Of a DNA stretch of 64,000 nucleotides, positions 31,850 to 43,999 are shown piece by piece (position 1 is the first letter of the stretch; every line of letters begins with the position of its first letter). The notes beneath the pieces are model-generated. The model was not told where the DNA came from. It ran no database searches and was given only the letters and a program-made list of their open reading frames with translations. The position numbers and the translations under genes were made by a program. The DNA is from Lunularia cruciata. Its lineage: Eukaryota > Streptophyta > Marchantiopsida > Lunulariales > Lunulariaceae. The DNA lies in contig OX419760.1 in the NCBI GenBank assembly GCA_948567375.1, positions 31,806,001 to 31,870,000 on the forward strand, read 5' to 3'.

Positions 31850-34555
31850 AAGATGAAGGTACTCAATAAGTAGAAGATGTAAAAAGGATAATACAATCAT
31901 AATCAAACATAGTTTTAGTACACTTTGAAGAATGTTTATAGAGAATTTATGTATATACACTTTTGTTGGAGTCATTGTACAAGAATAATTTATGGTTAAA
32001 TCTCCCAATCTATAATTCATGAGTTTAGTTTAAATATATTTGTAGAATTTATAGTATTGAGAAGAATAAAATAGATACCTCAAAATTAAGTAGCCATTTT
32101 GATAATCAATCTTTTTTATTTGGTTTGGTAAAATGTAAAATATTTTCATATAAAAAGTTTTTTCTCTTATGTAAAACTTTATTTGATATAATAAACATAC
32201 ATGAAGTTCATGTATTTTTTTTCCAATGGTGGAAGTTTTACTTTTATGCTTCAATATGGGAGCCCTATTTCTCTTTATCTCTTGAAAATTATACTTTGAG
32301 AATTTGGGATTTACTCAAAATTAAAAAACAAAAAACATATCTTAGAAGATGACTTTGAATTTGAATTAAAAAAATATGATGGTATATGTAGAGTATATCA
32401 ATGTAAAAATGTATTAATTTATTTTATAAATTTGTAGAAAATTTAATTTTCTACTTGAAAATTTATAAAATAAAAAATAGACTGGAATTGATTTTAATTT
32501 ATAGTATAAACACATGGCTTTCAAATCTTGATAAATCTGAATACCTTGATCCATATTGTACTATACTATTGTGCTTAACATCTCAACCGATAATTTATCA
32601 CATTTACTTGAGTTATAAGACTTGCCTGTGCTTACTTGTAAATCATTTGTACGGGTTAGTTTTAAGCTCCATCCCAAAAATTATTCCTCAAATTCATTAT
32701 AGCACTATTCCCATTTAGAATATATTTTTACTCATGAATTTACAAGTGTTTACCTATGTACACTCGTACTCCTTTTGGGCTTTTTGGGCGTTCAGCAGAC
32801 CCACTCTTCCCATCATACAAATTATTAGATTAGAATTACGCTCTTCTTTAGGATAAGAAGTGTTTATTAAGGAAAATGAAATCTGAAATATATATGTTTG
32901 TTGATGAATAAAAAAAAGGAGCATTAATTCATGATATTTACCAAATTAGGACTTATATTGAGATTTTCTCTTACCTTGGGGATTTTCCTATCTCATTCGT
33001 GGTTTACTTTAGAATTTGCGAGTATAGTATAAACTCAAACTCAAACTATATACAGAGAAGATTTAGCATGGGTCATACTCCAAGTTAAATAACAAAATCA
33101 ATTTACCCACTTCCGGTTTTCACTCAGTTTCAATCGACATCCTACAAACGGTCAAAGAAAGTGATTTATTATCAGCAAATGATTTTATCTGAACTGAGTG
33201 GAAAAATATGTTCATATAGATGCAAACGTCAAAACCTTTCGTTTTTCAATCTTCGATTCAAAGCAAATAATATTTTCAGAAGCGTGTTCTCTAACACAAT
33301 CAGATGAGACTTGGATAATTTTCTACACTTGGTAAATTGTGTTAGTCAACCAACATCTCTTTTCAAATTACTTGAAGAGATATTTTTTCTATGCATCCAC
33401 TTAATTTTTCCATTTATCCTTTGTTATTTGTTCTCTCAAGTTATTTACCATATGCAATATAAGATAACCCATTGCATATATTTATATCTGCAATATGAGT
33501 AAAATAATAGCTATAAACTGGTTATTTGAACCTAAGCACTATTTTCCGCCAATTTAGTTTGTTAATAATAGTATACGTTTAACTATATACTTCGAATTTT
33601 TATATGTAGTTCTAATGGAAAATTATTATCATATACCTCTTTGTTTTATCACATGAGCAAAATAGCTTCTACTGGCTTTGAATTGGGATCTTTATAGTTA
33701 AACACCAAATCTACAACACCAGATCCACGGTTATGATTTATCAGTCTTTTCCATAATATAGCAAAAAAAAGAAAAGACTTTATCTCGGATGGAACAAGAG
33801 GAAGTACTTTGGAAATCAGATAATAATTTATTATAGAGGAGTTGAAAATTCACCTCACGATGAATTAAATGATTCTTGATGAAAAGATATCCCAAAGCTG
33901 GAAAATCTAACTCAACTCTTTAATTGCGAAACTAAACACTATAAGTAAAAGGACTAGAATGAAAATTATGTTAGTTGTTACGTAAAAATAAATATTATTA
34001 TCAATATATCTATATGGTGTTTATTTTGACTTCTCTCTTTCTTCGAGGACACGGTTCTAATATATGTAAAAAATGTTGGAAGAACACTCGTATCCTACCT
34101 TATTTCTAGACTCTTCCTTATTCTTGTGTCACTTTCGTTAACGTCAATAGAATGCCTTATTTACAAAATACTTACTGTAGTCTATTTATTCCTTTTCATT
34201 TTTCCTCTCCAGAAAGCTTAAGAGTTACTTTAACTGGCTATGGGTACCATTGGCATCCTGTTAGTCACTATTTAATCAAACGAGATGTATCCTACCAATA
34301 TTAAATGATAAAGCTGATACCAAATGATAAAGCATCTTCCTATTTATTCTAGAAACGAGAATCCTTCACGATGTTAAAGAAAGAGTCTTTTTAAATCTTG
34401 AAGTATGGCACATTTTTTAAGGGCCGTTTCTTTCGCAAATCAGAGGTAACCATAACCATCTCATGATTTAGCTGTAGCTAATTTGGTGGTGAGTAAAATG
34501 TTATGTTAATCGACTAATCACTAAATAGCCACAGCTAAAAACGAGGCACCGGACA
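31850..34555. other. AT-rich gene-free stretch between repeat zone and gene
   Basis: The stretch is strongly AT-rich, has no open frame with family features and no recognisable retroelement domain. From about 32760 CG dinucleotides become common again, so the change from old methylated repeat DNA to gene-flank DNA lies here. Confidence 0.7.
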
Positions 34556-34559
34556 CTAC

Positions 34560-35845
34560 GATGAAGGAAAAACTCGTGAGTGTATGTTCTCACCGATTGG
34601 GCCATCAACCGGCACGTCAGCATCTCTGTGACCCCTAACTCGACAGGCTTGACAGGTCTTACCGGTTTTGGTGAAATTCTCGGAGCTTCGCCTCACCGTA
34701 GAGCCCGCGGCGTTGAGTAGGAGGATTTGCCGGTAACGGCGATCATGGAGGGATTTCTCGGGCCGCGAATACCGTGCAGTAGGTTACGGTATTCGTCGAG
34801 TTCACGTGACTTCCTGATATTAAGAACCGCACAGAGGTTGTAGGAACGAAGGAAATCCCCGTGGAAAGGGTAAGAACGGAAGGAGATGCGAAGCATTCGA
34901 TTCGTCGAGTGCCGCAAATATACTGCACACAGAAGACGACGGTGAAATTCGGTTCTCATGATTAAAGTTCCGGATGCAGATGGTAATTGGGGTCTATGAA
35001 TGCGAACGATCGATTTGAGTGGAGTCTTGTCGAAGTTTTCGGGAGATTATCTACAAATCGAGAAGTGGTGGCAAGCATGCGTGGTGTCAATTGCCTGGTG
35101 TAAGTGATTGTGGATTTGCTGCTGTACCTGGGAGACATGGTGAAAAGTGGAGATAGAGAGTATAATCGGGCATTCGAGGATGGAAGACTGGATCCGCGGT
35201 TTGGGGTAGAAATAGTTTTGAATTTGAGTTGATTTCTGTGTATTGAAAAAGTTCAGGTGGATACATTTTGTAGTTTGGGATCTTTTGGAGGACGTAAGGT
35301 ATATTACGGTCGAGCCTCGAGAGAGGTCTTGGAACTTTGTGATGAGGCGATGATCGGTCTTATTGAAAGCTTTTAACACGTCTTTTGAGGTTTTACCGCT
35401 CTGCTCAGCATTGCTAGCGAAAGTTTGGAATAAGTTTCAGTCTGATGGACGTTAGGGACAACAGATCCAGTAGGCAATGGACTGTAGAGAGAATGGTTAG
35501 CAGGAGCATCACAAGAGCCTTCTATGAGCTGGACTTAATTTCTCAGAAGAATGGATGGCGAAGGGCACAAGATATCGAGAATTGACGCAGAGTATGGACC
35601 TGAATTGTTGGTCAGGAAAGTGGCTTCTTGTTTCTTGTGCTGGTGATAGAAAAGGAGATTGAAGATGTCGATTTGCATGGTGATTCAAGGCATAGTTCCA
35701 TCGCTTGCTATGCCACATGCAGCAGCTCGGAATCCTATGCACATTGATTGCAAGCTCCAACACGGTCGTGATAGTGTCTCACCAACTAGCCCTTGAAAGG
35801 CTCACGAAGATTACGGAAGAGAGGGACAAAGTGAGATCCAAATAA
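34560..35845 (+). promoter_or_regulatory. Presumed promoter and 5' leader of the H+-ATPase gene
   Basis: GC content and CG frequency rise abruptly near 34560 and stay high to the start codon. The region contains several short upstream ATG codons and no long plus-strand frame. Open minus-strand stretches (for example 35047-35379) show no family signature. A leader intron is possible but I could not define one. The context of the start is AAATAAATGGGGG. Confidence 0.5.
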
Positions 35846-38800
35846 ATGGGGGATTCTCAGAACTTTTGCCCACAACCACAATCACAAGTGGAGTACTTGC
35901 CACCAGACCCTGGCCTTTCGCCATCAACGCAGGCTGACGTGCAGGACCAAGCTGCTCCTCGAGTAGTTAGTAATGTTCCTCCGTCTATTCCCGAAGCTTC
36001 CGGTGGGAATGGTGGTGGCCAAGGGGGTCAAAGTGATGATTTGGAAAGTGCTCCTATGGATGAAGTGTTTCAGAAACTTAGGTGTACACCTAAAGGGCTT
36101 ACTTCTGAAGAAGCGGCAATTCGACTTCAACTTGTCGGCCCCAACAAATTGGAAGAGCACAAGGAGAATAAGTTACTCAAATTTCTAGGTTTTATGTGGA
36201 ACCCGTTGTCATGGGTGATGGAGCTAGCGGCTTTGATGGCTTTGGTAATGGACAATGGTGGTGGAATGCCTCCAGATTGGCAAGATTTTGTAGGCATCAT
36301 GTGCTTGCTATTAATCAATTCGACTGTGAGCTACATCGAAGAGCAAAATGCAGGTCAAGCAGCAGCAGCTTTGATGCAAGCTCTTGCACCTAAGGCCAAG
36401 TTACTGAGAGATGGAGTCTACAAAGAAGAAGATGCGTTCATTCTTGTCCCTGGAGACATTATTACTGTCAAACTCGGGGATATCATCCCTGCCGACTGTA
36501 GGTTGCTCGAAGGCGATCCACTCTCAGTTGATCAGTCGGCACTGACTGGGGAGTCGGTGGCAGTGACCAAGAGAGCAGGAGATGAGGTGTTCTCAGGTTC
36601 CATTTGCAAACAAGGGGAGCTGGAGGCCGTTGTGATTGCAACTGGAGTTCATACATTTTTTGGCAAAGCAGCTCATCTGGTTGATACGACTCAAAATGTG
36701 GGTCACTTCCAGAAAGTCCTTACTCAAATCGGGAATTTCTGTATAGCAACAATCGCTGTTGGACTGCTCATTGAGATGATTGTGATATATGGAGTTCAGA
36801 AACGGAAGTATCGTCAAGGGATTGAAGATATGCTGGTTCTGCTCATCGGGGGTATCCCGATCGCCATGCCAACAGTTCTGTCTGTAACAATGGCTGTTGG
36901 TTCACATGGGCTGGCAAAACAAGGAGCAATTGTAAAGCGAATGACAGCTATTGAGGAGATGGCGGGCATGGATATACTGTGCTCTGATAAAACAGGAACT
37001 CTTACCCTGAATCGTCTTACTGTGGATAAGAGTATTATCGAAGTCTTGTCAACAAAGGCAGACAAGGAGCTTATCCTTCTTACTGCGGCTTATGCGTCTC
37101 GTGTGGAGAACCAGGTTAGTTGCCTGGATACCTTGTGGAGTAGCATCACTTTATCCTTATCTTGTTCCCACCGTGAACAGTGTCGTTCACGCCTTTCTCA
37201 AAAAATGAGTTATGCTTTTGAGAATAAAAACCCAGGACCATCATGATACGTTCAATCTCTTTGTCAACATCATATAACCTTACATCGGGTAACCTGAACC
37301 CAATGCTCGATGGCGCCTACACTCTAGTCTCACTTTGGAGGTGTCTGGGCGGCAATCAGGATGCGATTGACCTCGCGATCACAAATATGCTGGGTGATCC
37401 AAAGGAGGCTCGTGATGGGATCGAAGAAGTTCACTTTTTGCCTTTCAATCCTACAGATAAGCGAACGGCCTTGACGTATATTACTCCAGATGGACAGATG
37501 CACAGGGCCACTAAAGGTGCCCCGGAACAGATCCTTGAACTTGCTGCAAACAAGGGAGAAATAGGAAAAAAGGTTCATGAAATTATTGAAAGATTCGCTG
37601 ACAGAGGTTTGCGGAGTCTTGGCGTAGCTTTCCAGGTGCAAACTTTGGATCCACCAGCTGGTGTGAGAATTTTGTTTGTCCCTCATTTAGGGGTTCTTTT
37701 ACAGTAAATATGCATCTTCATCTCGCCCCGTTGTGCTCTTTAGCCCACCGTATAGAGTGGCGACCAATGGCCTAAGTGAGGAGAGTGAGGAGAATCCTGA
37801 CTTCCTGTAATGTGTAGGTCGAAAAGGTTAGTTCAAGAATTCACACTGCCCAGAGTTCATGAACCTCAGTTATCTGTGTAAACTCAACAGGATGTTCCAG
37901 AAGGCACAAAGGAAAGTGAAGGTGGACCATGGGAGTTCTTGGGCTTGGTCCCTCTGTTTGATCCTCCTCGACATGATACTGCGGACACAGTTAGGCGTGC
38001 TTTAGAACTTGGGGTTCATGTCAAAATGATCACAGGAGATCAACTAGCCATTGCCAAAGAAACTGGAAGAAGGCTTGGAATGGGCACCAACATGTATCCA
38101 TCCTCTGTACTCTTCAGTAAAGGGCAAGAGGCGCTTCCGGATAATATGGAGGATGGGGAACTCGTTGAAACTGCTGATGGTTTTGCAGGTAAGATCTTCT
38201 CGTCTTTCTTGAGATATCTATGCGAATGGAGCATATGTTATGAACTGATCTACTAATCATATATTTGCTACATCGCAGGAGCAGTCTTGAAGATACATGC
38301 TAAATTAGAGGTAGTTGAACGGCTTCTTTCTTTGCTAGTTTACCCACAGTTCTGAGACGTTGAGAGACTAGAGCTTTGACATGGGCCGTTTGATTTGGTG
38401 CAGGAGTATTTCCTGAACACAAGTTCAATATAGTGAAGAAGTTACAGGATAGGAAGCACATTACTGGGATGACAGGAGATGGAGTGAATGATGCCCCAGC
38501 TCTTAAGAAGGCCGATATCGGCATAGCTGTGGCCGATGCCACAGACGCGGCTCGAAATGCTGCGGACATTGTGCTGACTCAGCCAGGTATGGAGGTTGCA
38601 AATATTGTCTTGATAGAGAGCTTCTCACTCTAAAAGACGCACTTAGCGCACCAAAGTAAGCGGCCCTTCCGTCCGGGTACTTCGATATAAGAAAGGACTG
38701 ACTGTTTCAAATCTCTCGAAACATTCTGAACTTGTGGTAGAAATTATTCCTGCTCCATCGCCTTGGATTCTGCTGCCACGGAGAAATTTGCGTAGAGTAC

Positions 38801-41800
38801 TTGTGCTTAGAAACGGTAAGGACTTAAGTCTGGTATCCAATTTCGGTTTTTGAGATCGCGGACTTGTCTTAAAGCAACGAGTGATCGTTCTGTCATCAAA
38901 ATCACAGGAACTTTACTCGTTGCCTTCCATCCACGGATCTAGACACTGCTAGTCTGTCAGGAATCGTTTTGGAGTTTATGAATGTGTTTGCCTGAGTTGG
39001 GATTATGATGATAAAGTTATAGATGTTCGTCTCAGTTACCTACATGCCATCCAGCCTCGTCCAAATTCCGATGGATCACTTAGATGAGTCACTGTCTTAG
39101 ATTGCTACATGGTGGCAGAAAAGCACCATGTCCGCTGTAGCAGACGAAGTGCCGTCACTGAAAGCGTCCGGCAGCTGGCTTTTTTGCAGGGCTGAGTGTG
39201 ATCATATCTGCCATTCTTACATCTCGTTGTATTTTTCAACGAATGAAGAACTACACTATCTATGCTGTGTCTATCACCATCCGTATTGTTGTGGGCTTCA
39301 TGTTGATGGCTCTGATCTGGCAATTCGACTTTTCGCCTTTTATGATTCTTATTATCGCTATCCTGAATGATGGTACCATCATGACCATATCCAAGGTATA
39401 CTGGAGATGGACATGGGGTACGCACGTTCATGTTTACTAATTTGATATCACGACGCCAAAATGTGTAGTTTTGTGAAAGAAAGGAAGGAAGGCTAACCAA
39501 AAACCCGTTTAGACTTCCAGACAAACAAACCACGTACAAATAAAACCTAAACCTTGGCAAATTTTATTTGGATGTCAGATCTTCTATCCTTTCTTCACAA
39601 GGGTTTCAAAGAATGATTCAAGTTGAAGTATCAATATTTTAGACGTCAAAAGCTGAAGGCTTAATGCTTTGCAATTGCGTTCCAGGATATTGTTACACCT
39701 TCTCAAACGCCAGATTCTTGGAAGCTGAGGGAGCTTTTTATCCAAGGGACGTGTCTTGGTGGATATCTTGCCATGATGACTGTTGTTTTCTACTTTCTAA
39801 TGCACGAAACAAATTTTTTCGAGACCCACTTCAAGGTGCTCTCCCTCTACTTCCTGGAATTCTTGGCATATTGGGGTATCATGGATTTTATATTTAGTAG
39901 GTACGATAAGTCCAGGGAACGCAGGTTGGTCCTTACCTCTCGCTATCGTACAATCAACTGTCATGCATTTGCTATTTGATGCCTCGAGAGGTTCTTGACG
40001 TCAGATACTTAGCAATTTCAGATTTTGCAACTGGGCAAACCGATGTAGAAGGTATTGAGCACTACATTTTAGTTGGTAGGGATTATTCATTCTTGATAAT
40101 AACTGGGGATCTAAAACTACTCAAGTGTAACCAGGAATAGGACTTAGAGACCTTAGCGACCCTACCGATACTGAATCCTAATATGTCGAATTTGGAGATT
40201 ACATCTCGCAGAAGGTTTGGTCGAGTACCTTACACATTCTGTTATCGCACTCTGTTCAGGCCCAGTCTGTGGGCTTTTCATACTTTCTTCTAGTCGTCTG
40301 AGTGTCATTCTTGGTTTATTCGGGGTGAATTTTGCGGTTTAAGCTGCGAGATTAATGTCTTGAGTTTGGATCAATCATCAAGTCAGAATCACTGAAGTCC
40401 TCTCTTTCTGTATTATAAGGCTTCTGGAGGTCACCTGGGAATCCTGACTTAGTACGTCCTGACAGGATAGCGATGGAAAGGACGGTTGAACTCCTCTTCC
40501 ACCTATCGACAGTCTAGAAGCATGCGGATTGAGAAATTCACCTAGTCTACTCTAAGTTACCTTGGTTTCCAGATAGCCATATTACCTGAACGTTGACCTG
40601 ATATTACGGTATGTTTCCAAATTGAAGGTGCGTAACGTTTCAGACAGCAGATATGAAGAAACTGCTGTGATGTACCTGCAAGTGAGTGTAATCAGTCAGG
40701 CGTTGATATTTGTGTGCCGATCACGCACTTGGTCCTTCTTGGAGAGACCTGGCTTTTTGCTCATCGTGGCCTTCGTTGTAGCCCAGTTGATTGCCACTAT
40801 CATCGCAGTTTATGCAAATTGGCCCTTCGCCAGAATCAAGGGTTGTGGATGGGGTTGGGCAGGAATCACGTGGCTGTACAAGTAAGAGTTTCCTGTCGGC
40901 TGGTTCTACAGCTTCTATCCCATTGTCAAAGGAACCGTGAACTTTGCTACAATAGTGAATTGGAGGACAGACAGGAACGTATGGGTCACATGTCGCATAA
41001 GTTGCTCTTAGCTCACTACTTCAAGACTGGTAGTTTTTATGGCATATATGCAATAAATAGTTCTGTTGTTTCCTTGGTAGATGATAGTTCGAGTTCGTTT
41101 CTTACCTTCGTTGGAGCAAACTACAAAGTACCCACCCGTTTCCTTCTTTGAAATGGAACAGTTTGGTTTGGTATCTTCCACTGGATGCGATAAAGCTGAT
41201 ATCTCGGTATCTATTAACTGGAGATGCTTGGCGTCTTTTAACCGAGCGAAAGGTTGCGTTCAGCCGTCAGCAAAATTATGGCCAGCAAGCGCGACAGGCA
41301 CAGTGGGTGGCTTTTGCGCGCGCTGATGGAATTGATCCTGCCGACACTAAGAGTGTGGCTAAAGCCGTCACCTCTAAAACCACGACCTTTTACCAGCTTA
41401 CCCACCAGCAACCTCGTATCGTTAGCGCACAGACGAAGAAAGGAAGAGAGGCCGCAGACAAGGCGAAGAGGCGTGCAGAACTTGCAAGGTATCGTCTGGT
41501 ATCCATCACATACATTTATTGAGCTAATCGTTTATTATTCGCATACTCTTTATCTATCTGATGATTTAATTGGATAACAAATTTATGTCGAGGAGATAGG
41601 GAGTTGATGCTTGCGAACCTTTATAGGTAGTTAACATAGGGAATTATCGGTTGCCACCGGGGTAAATGAGTGATTGTTGTGAAGATACGTGGACTGCATG
41701 CCCCCTTTACATGACGCAGATTCTCCGGACTTATTACCTCCAGCAGTTTCCTACGTTTACTGAATGATTTGGAGGAAAACTTTCCTTCATCTTTCTGCAG

Positions 41801-42056
41801 CGAATAAGCAAATTGTTTCCTGGTTTTGCCTTCAAGCAGTTGCCACCATCCATCATCCGACTTCTAAACTAGACGGAGCGTTTAGGAAGATCTTACCGGA
41901 TTGATGTCTTTCAGCTGGTATAAAAACCTGAGTCTAGTAGACTTGCATCTCTTTTGTTGCAGACTGCGGGAAACGCACACACTGAGGGGCCATCTTGAGT
42001 CCGTGGCAAGACTCAGAGGGCTGGATGGGAATGCGGCCGACAACTTCTACACAGTA
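35846..42056 (+). CDS. Plasma-membrane H+-ATPase (P3A-type), nine coding exons
   Basis: This pump exports protons with ATP and energises the plasma membrane. Inferred exons: 35846-37114, 37360-37635, 37891-38188, 38404-38586, 39190-39395, 39686-39835, 40628-40881, 41162-41488, 41963-42053 or beyond. Every intron is GT...AG and the frame is kept across all eight junctions, giving about 1018 residues. Visible motifs are TGES (codons 234-237), the phosphorylated Asp381 in [33 protein letters not shown] and [18 protein letters not shown]. The ten membrane segments are recognisable in exons 1 and 5 to 8. The N-terminus has an extra Pro/Gly/Ser/Gln-rich stretch of about 60 residues before the conserved [10 protein letters not shown]. 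The C-terminal regulatory part includes [19 protein letters not shown] and ends NFYT, where the usual terminal Val codon GTA overlaps a GTAAGA splice donor. Whether the reading continues to a stop at 42153 or splices onward is unresolved. Confidence 0.95.
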
Positions 42057-42155
42057 AGATTCTTGCACATTCAAGTCTATTCTCACGGTAGAGAACTCTT
42101 TAGCATTTACCAGGGAATGTGGTGTTTATCACATGAGAGACCACGGGAGAGATAG
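42054..42155 (+). other. Literal read-through extension of the H+-ATPase frame
   Basis: If the last exon is not spliced at GTAAGA, the frame continues after Tyr-Thr with Val and 32 more residues to a TAG at 42153-42155. This tail (it contains HIQVYSHGREL) has no resemblance to known pump C-termini that I can see. AGA to TGA is one base change from a normal YTV stop, so a stop-loss is possible. Confidence 0.35.
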
Positions 42156-42212
42156 AAAGTCTTCTTGCAAAAGGGGTTTTGGATCTGACACACTTCGTGC
42201 TCATGGTCGCAG

Positions 42213-42311
42213 TTCAACCCTCTATTCAGAGGACTTACTCCAGGTCAACAAGGTGAAAGTTCTGAAGGTCCTCAATCAGGGAGGGACACTAGGCGATACT
42301 CCATCTCTTAG
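42213..42311 (+). other. Alternative terminal exon candidate of the H+-ATPase gene
   Basis: After an acceptor-like GGTCGCAG, a phase-0 frame of 32 codons runs to a TAG at 42309-42311 and would follow NFYT directly. A second possible exon, 42244-42316, has both a CCAG acceptor and an ACAG|GTATGG donor and begins with a Val codon. Neither has family support; they are listed because the donor at 42054 looks strong. Confidence 0.25.
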
Positions 42312-42956
42312 AACAGGTATGGAGCTTTATTTCTCCTTAGTTGCTAGATTTGGTACCCGCTCGTTAGCTTTTCTTTATATGTGAAAATAGTGCGGTCGAA
42401 CTCTCTTGACTGCAATAAGGCACGACCTTGATTTAAAATTCACAAGAGCATCCAGTTATTTAGAGTTCAGACCACTTTGGCAGGCTTGTTTCCTTATTGT
42501 GGGTTCCTTCCTTTCGTTTCATCAGACATACGTCAGTGAACTACCAGGATATCTTTGTCTATTCGGAATCTCACTTCAGGATGCATTTGGTACGAGGAAA
42601 GGTACTTATCTCAAGAAGTAGTCGTGGGTGCACTATTGATCTCTTGGATATTCATTTAAATTGCGGTACTGTAGATTAATGCGAATCTTGATCTTTCCCC
42701 AAAAACTTGTTTTCTTTGGTTACCAGTTGGTGAGGCAAGGGCGATTCTTTCTTTATTTTAACGACGCATGTCCTCATATCGTCAATTTTGTGGACCGATA
42801 TAAATTAGTTGATGAAATGTCTGAAAAAGCCTCAGACAAAACTTTAAAGATCTTGCCCTGTAAGGACATCGTGCAGACGATGTCAGCTTTTCCTCGCGGC
42901 GGATGGTGAAGAGACACGGACTGAAGGGAAGTGTGGGTAGCTAAGTGTTGAAGGTA

Positions 42957-43004
42957 CTCCGGCTGTACATAAAGAGAGGTAACTCTCTTTACGTACAGCC
43001 GGAG
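42957..43004. repeat. Hairpin: 21-bp arms, one mismatch, 6-base loop
   Basis: Arms 42957-42977 (CTCCGGCTGTAC...) and 42984-43004 are reverse complements except for one base; the loop is GGTAAC. It lies about 0.8 kb downstream of the last H+-ATPase exon. No U-tract follows and a eukaryotic gene would not use it as a terminator. Confidence 0.9.
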
Positions 43005-43218
43005 AAAAGGGTTACTTTAAGATCTTAGATTAGGAGCAACCTGTTGGCGAGTGTGAAACAGAGTTGCGCCTGAAAGTACCGTCTTTTCACCGTAACTAAA
43101 ACATGATTTACACATTGCTAGGTGCAAGCACCAGTTGTATATATACGTTTTCTCTCGTGGCGAAGTGAAGATTTTTTTTCCATCCAGGGTGGTACTTTAA
43201 TGTGGATTCACGCATTTC

Positions 43219-43479
43219 TCACTCAAAGTACTTGCCCCCTTGAATCATATTCGGCAGACCCTTTGTCATCTCGAGCATACCTTCGCGGTATTGATTAACC
43301 TTTTCATTTGCTAAAGTCCTTTGTATGACCACTACGTCATTCATATTGACACAGGCCGCCAAACATTCTCTCCATCCAAAAAGCATATACATCAGTACCT
43401 TCCGCAGTGTGTGCTCCTCACCAGGTAACACCCCCATCTGATTGGAGGAGCGCTCAGCCGCAAAGTACCGCATATACAT
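43219..43479 (-). CDS. Small open frame of unknown function
   Basis: An 86-codon frame opens at an ATG preceded by an in-frame TAA and ends with TGA. Its text (AANEKVNQYREG-like stretch, MLFGWRECLAAC) reads like protein in composition but I recognise no domain. It could be a small gene, a terminal exon, a retroelement remnant or chance. Confidence 0.25.
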   Translation of the reverse strand: MYMRYFAAERSSNQMGVLPGEEHTLRKVLMYMLFGWRECLAACVNMNDVVVIQRTLANEKVNQYREGMLEMTKGLPNMIQGGKYFE

Positions 43480-43548
43480 TGTAGCTCTGGTGTTTATAAA
43501 TCCCGGAGTCCCCTTTTACGTCAACTTGCATGAGATTTGTTTTATTCA

Positions 43549-43605
43549 AGGGATTGAACTACGTGGTGTCTCACTTTAATGCCTTGTACCATTGAGCTTC
43601 TACAT
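43549..43605 (-). repeat. tRNA-like fragment (possible SINE or tRNA relic)
   Basis: The minus strand reads GAAGCTCAATGGTACAAGGC, close to a tRNA D-arm/A-box, and about 30 bases later GTAGTTCAATCCC, close to the T-arm/B-box. Stems do not pair well, so it is not a working tRNA. A second A-box-like string (AGTTTAGTGGTACAAGACC) lies on the same strand at about 43919-43940. Confidence 0.4.
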
Positions 43606-43999
43606 AGACTCTTTATACTCGAAACATAAGTTCGAGTGCTCCTTTCACATCCTTATTAAGGACGTGTCACCGACGCTTTAAACCCCATGAAATCCTTTGA
43701 CGTCGGCCTCAGGACGTCTCTATCCGCAGCATGCCGGAGTGGTGCTGTTTGTCCGACCTGGCACCCATGAGCTTCGTGGACTCGGGATCAACGGGTTTGA
43801 CTCTCGAGTGGTTACTCAATGAACTTCATATTTCAAGACGTGTAAAGTAGATCGCATGGAGAGGTTTTTAGCATTGCTGGTTCAAATTCCAATCCAAAGC
43901 CATCATCTCCATCTGTAAGGTCTTGTACCACTAAACTTGGAAGCGTAGAACTGTCAATCTTCAGCCCTTCTTACGAATCCTTATGCAACAGTAATGGGT

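Noticed and set aside
34693-35763. Several minus-strand frames upstream of the pump gene
   Set aside because: They are short, mutually unrelated, motif-free and lie in the presumed leader.
37243-37707. Open frame starting at 37243 as a separate gene
   Set aside because: Its conserved part from 37360 is exon 2 of the H+-ATPase and everything before it is intron; the protein motif continues exon 1 exactly.
39105-39560. 151-codon minus-strand frame
   Set aside because: It lies opposite exon 5 and adjacent introns of the pump gene and shows no domain of its own.
42957-43004. Hairpin as a rho-independent terminator
   Set aside because: There is no T-run after it and the DNA is from a eukaryote.
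43730-43815. Sequence with GGGTTTGACTCTCG as a tRNA gene
   Set aside because: Acceptor and anticodon stems do not form and no A-box lies at the right distance.
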